64,000 nucleotides of DNA from Kineosporia sp. NBRC 101731 (GTDB taxonomy: Bacteria > Actinomycetota > Actinomycetes > Actinomycetales > Kineosporiaceae), in NCBI RefSeq assembly GCF_030269305.1, contig NZ_BSTC01000001.1, positions 1,439,467 to 1,503,466 on the forward strand. The letters are read 5' to 3'. A program made the translations under genes and the position numbers. Below are positions 61,348 through 64,000 of this stretch, in pieces. The first letter of the stretch is position 1. Each line of letters opens with the position of its first letter. A model generated the notes under the pieces. The model saw only the letters and a program-made list of their open reading frames with translations, did not search any database and was not told the origin of the DNA.

Positions 61348-62988
61348 GTGACTCCCGACGAACTGTCCTCCGCGATCCGGGCGTGCCTGGAGGCCGCCGT
61401 CGCTGCCGGTGAACTGACCGTCAGCGTCCCCGACGAGATCCGCGTGGAGCGACCGAGGCAGCGCGAGCACGGCGACTGGTCCACCAACATCGCCCTGCAG
61501 CTCGCCAAGCCGGCCGGCAAGCCGCCGCGGGCGGTCGCCGAGCTGCTGTCGGCCCGTCTGGTCGACCTGCCGGGCGTGAAGAGCGTCGACATCGCCGGGC
61601 CGGGCTTCCTCAACATCGTGGTCGACACCGCCTCGGCGGCCGAGCTGGTGCGCACCATCGTCAGCACCGGCACCGCCTACGGGCAGAACCAGCAGCTCGC
61701 CGGCACCGTGCTGAACCTGGAGTTCGTCTCGGCCAATCCCACCGGCCCGCTACACATCGGCCACACCCGGTGGGCGGCCCTCGGTGACGCCCTGGCCCGC
61801 GTCCTCACGGCCAGCGGCGCCCAGGTCACCCGCGAGTACTACGTGAACGACGCCGGCGCCCAGATGGACCGTTTCGGCGGCTCGATCCTGGCCCGGCTGC
61901 GGGGCACCGACATCCCCGAGGGCGGCTACCACGGTGAGTACGTCGCCGAGCTCGCCGCCAAGGTGCGCGAGCAGCGTCCCGATGTCGACGACCTGCCCGA
62001 GGCCGAGGCCCTGATCGTCGCGCGGGAGGTCGGCTATGCCATTCAGCTGGCCGAGAACCGGCAGACGCTGAGTGATTTCGGTGTCGAGTTCGACGTCTGG
62101 TTCTCCGAGCGCACGCTGCACGAGTCCGGTGCCGTCGAGCAGGCCGTCGCGCGGCTGCGCGAGCAGGGCCACGTCGACGACCGTGACGGCGCCGTCTGGC
62201 TGCGCACCACCGACTTCGGCGACGACAAAGACCGGGTACTGATCAAGGCCGACGGTGAGAAGACCTATTTCGCGGCCGACGCCGCCTACTGGCTGTCGGT
62301 GCGTGACCGGGGTTTCCCGAAGAAGATCTACATGCTCGGTGCCGACCACCACGGCTATGTGCAGCGGCTCAAGGCGATCGCGGCCTGTGCCGGCGACGAC
62401 CCGGAGACCTCGCTCGAGGTGCTGATCGGTCAGCTGGTCAGTGTGGGCGGCGCCCGGCTGAGCAAGCGGGCCGGCAACATCATCGAGCTGAAAGACCTGG
62501 TCGACTGGCTGGGCGCCGACGCCGTGCGCTACAGCCTGGCTCGTTACCCGGCCGACTCCCCGCTCACGCTCGACGGTGAGGTCCTGCAGAAGAAGACGAA
62601 CGACAACCCGGTCTTCTACGTGCAGTACGCCCACGCCCGGCTCTGCTCGCTGGCCAACCAGGCCCGGGAGCACGGCGTGGACCGCTCGGTGTTCGAGCCG
62701 TCGCTGCTCGACCACGCCACCGAGAACGCCCTGATCGCCGCGCTCGCCCAGTTCCCGGCGATCGTGGCGCAGTCGGCCGAATTGCGTGAACCGCACCGGG
62801 TGGCGCGGCATCTCGAGGTCGTGGCCGGCGCGTTCCACAAGTGGTACGACGAATGCCGGGTCACGCCGCGTGGCGACGACCCGGTGGAAGACGTGCACCG
62901 CACCCGGCTCTGGCTGGCCGAGGCCAGCAAGCAGGTGCTGGCCAACGGTCTGAACCTGCTGGGCGTGAGCGCGCCCGAGCGAATGTGA
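61348..62988 (+). CDS. argS: Arginyl-tRNA synthetase (ArgS)
   Basis: This class I synthetase charges tRNA-Arg. The 546-residue chain shows the N-terminal Add-1 domain (RPRQREHGDWSTNIAL), the HIGH motif in NPTGPLHIGHTR, EYYVNDAGAQM, a KMSK-like RLSKRAGN, and the C-terminal anticodon-binding DALR domain (RVARHLEVVAGAFHKWYDECR). Length is normal. GTG at 61348 begins the protein. It is followed 31 bases later by lysA; the argS-lysA pair is common in actinobacteria. Confidence 0.97.
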   Translation: MTPDELSSAIRACLEAAVAAGELTVSVPDEIRVERPRQREHGDWSTNIALQLAKPAGKPPRAVAELLSARLVDLPGVKSVDIAGPGFLNIVVDTASAAELVRTIVSTGTAYGQNQQLAGTVLNLEFVSANPTGPLHIGHTRWAALGDALARVLTASGAQVTREYYVNDAGAQMDRFGGSILARLRGTDIPEGGYHGEYVAELAAKVREQRPDVDDLPEAEALIVAREVGYAIQLAENRQTLSDFGVEFDVWFSERTLHESGAVEQAVARLREQGHVDDRDGAVWLRTTDFGDDKDRVLIKADGEKTYFAADAAYWLSVRDRGFPKKIYMLGADHHGYVQRLKAIAACAGDDPETSLEVLIGQLVSVGGARLSKRAGNIIELKDLVDWLGADAVRYSLARYPADSPLTLDGEVLQKKTNDNPVFYVQYAHARLCSLANQAREHGVDRSVFEPSLLDHATENALIAALAQFPAIVAQSAELREPHRVARHLEVVAGAFHKWYDECRVTPRGDDPVEDVHRTRLWLAEASKQVLANGLNLLGVSAPERM

Positions 62989-63019
62989 ACCATCAGACGT
63001 GAGGAAGAGCGGAAGCATC

Positions 63020-64000
63020 ATGGGTGCGCATGAGGCGGGCGAGCTGCACAGCCCTGGGTACGGCGGCGTGGCGACGGTTCCGGCCTGGCTGAGGCCGCCG
63101 GACGACGTCAACGACCTGCAGGAGGGGCTGTGGTCCCAGACCGTCCACCGGGCGGACGACGGCGCGCTGAAGATCGGCGGTGTGAGCGTCGCCGATCTGG
63201 CGGCCGAGTTCGGAACGCCGGCCTTCGTGCTCGACGAGGTCGACTTCCGCGCTCGCGCAACGGGTTTCCGTGATGCTTTCGCCTCGGCCTTCGCCGGGGT
63301 CGGCGGTGCGGACGTCTACTACGCGGGCAAGGCATTCCTCTGCACGGCGGTCGCCCGCTGGATCGCGGAAGACGGCCTCTTCCTTGACACCTGCTCCGGC
63401 GGTGAACTTGCCGTCGCGCTCCGGGCCGGTGTGCCGGGCGAGCGGATCGCCCTGCACGGCAACAACAAACTCGAGAGTGAGATCGACCGGGCGGTCGCGG
63501 CCGGCGTCGGCCGCATCGTCATCGACTCGATGATCGAGATCGACCGCGTCGCCGAGGCCGCGGCCCGGCACGGCGTGGTGCAGCCGGTCTTCGTACGGGT
63601 CACGGTCGGCGTCGAGGCCCACACCCACGAATACGTCTCGACCGCGCACGAAGACCAGAAGTTCGGTCTCTCCCTCGCGGGTGGTGTCGCGGCCGAGGCG
63701 ATCGCGAAGGTCCTGAACACCCCGTCGCTGCGCCTGCTCGGCCTGCACAGCCACATCGGGTCGCAGATCTTCGACACGCAGGGCTTCGAGGTAGCCGCGC
63801 GCCGCCTGCTCGGCCTGCACGCCTCGGTGGAGAAAGACCACGGCGTGGTGCTGCCCGAGATCGACCTGGGCGGTGGCTTCGGCATCGCCTACACCAGCCA
63901 GCACGACCCGCTCGAGCCCAAGGCCCTGGCCGACCAGCTCGCCGAGCTCGTCATCCGCGAGTGCCGGGGCCTGGGCATCGCGGTGCCGCGGGTCTCGATC
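63020..64000 (+). CDS. lysA: Diaminopimelate decarboxylase LysA (5' part, runs off window)
   Basis: LysA is the PLP enzyme that converts meso-diaminopimelate to lysine. The 327 residues visible include VYYAGKAFLCTAVARW (PLP-binding Lys), the DTCSGGELAVAL strand, LHSHIGSQI (His over the PLP ring) and DLGGGFGIAY (phosphate loop). The frame is open to the end of the window, about 70 percent of a usual 460-residue enzyme. ATG at 63020 is chosen because GAGGAAGAGCGGAAG lies just upstream and homology begins soon after. Confidence 0.95.
   Translation, partial: MGAHEAGELHSPGYGGVATVPAWLRPPDDVNDLQEGLWSQTVHRADDGALKIGGVSVADLAAEFGTPAFVLDEVDFRARATGFRDAFASAFAGVGGADVYYAGKAFLCTAVARWIAEDGLFLDTCSGGELAVALRAGVPGERIALHGNNKLESEIDRAVAAGVGRIVIDSMIEIDRVAEAAARHGVVQPVFVRVTVGVEAHTHEYVSTAHEDQKFGLSLAGGVAAEAIAKVLNTPSLRLLGLHSHIGSQIFDTQGFEVAARRLLGLHASVEKDHGVVLPEIDLGGGFGIAYTSQHDPLEPKALADQLAELVIRECRGLGIAVPRVSI

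Overview
The window is GC-rich chromosomal DNA from an actinobacterium. This rests on SigR/RsrA, a WhiB-family regulator, the actinobacterial-type 2-oxoglutarate decarboxylase/dehydrogenase Kgd, nickel superoxide dismutase, a DivIVA-domain protein, the 24-residue ribosomal protein bL37, abundant GTG starts and a complete type VII secretion (ESX/T7SS) core. The gene set would suit the Kineosporiales, but that placement is a guess because no rRNA is present.

Left part (1-39 kb), mostly housekeeping. sigR-rsrA sits behind a perfect SigR-type promoter and is followed by the convergent micro-gene for bL37 and a lone pilT. Next come sodX-sodN, a malic enzyme, a DivIVA-domain protein, an MDR oxidoreductase, an SGNH-like protein lacking the nucleophile serine, kgd, two overlapping CNNM/CorC-type membrane proteins, a VanY-like peptidase, whiB, an alpha/beta hydrolase, a type II NADH dehydrogenase, a sigma factor-ogt pair, a GNAT acetyltransferase, an OafA-type acyltransferase, a cold-shock-domain protein, a long disordered protein and the xfp-ackA phosphoketolase pair. 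Most convergent or operon ends carry strong hairpin terminators. From 32 to 36 kb there are lipoproteins, a ricin-lectin protein and short duplicated gene remnants.

A 2-kb relic island lies at 36.19-38.32 kb. It is bounded on one side by an intact tRNA-Arg(CCG) and on the other by a diverged copy of that tRNA's 3' part. It holds hipB and a hipA broken by two single-base frameshifts; no integrase remains.

Right part (39.6-61.3 kb), the T7SS locus. Order: eccE, mycP, lipoprotein A (+); two WXG100 genes, eccB and eccD (on -, transcribed eccD-eccB, with the WXG100 genes downstream); then eccC, lipoprotein B (a paralogue of A), an EspC-like protein, a 762-residue Gly/Thr-rich candidate substrate, a small ESX-like protein, a DUF1023-type alpha/beta hydrolase, a lipoprotein, a beta-helix-AAA+ fusion and an unknown protein (+). 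EccC, EccD, EccB and EccE would form the membrane channel and MycP the associated mycosin. No classical EccA is present, and the beta-helix-AAA+ fusion is the natural candidate to stand in for it. Between the large substrate and the small ESX-like gene lies a scrambled remnant that joins a decayed copy of the beta-helix gene start to a decayed eccC tail, so the locus was probably larger or duplicated once. Several pockets here are much more AT-rich than the surroundings.

Right end (61.3-64 kb): argS followed by lysA, which runs off the window.
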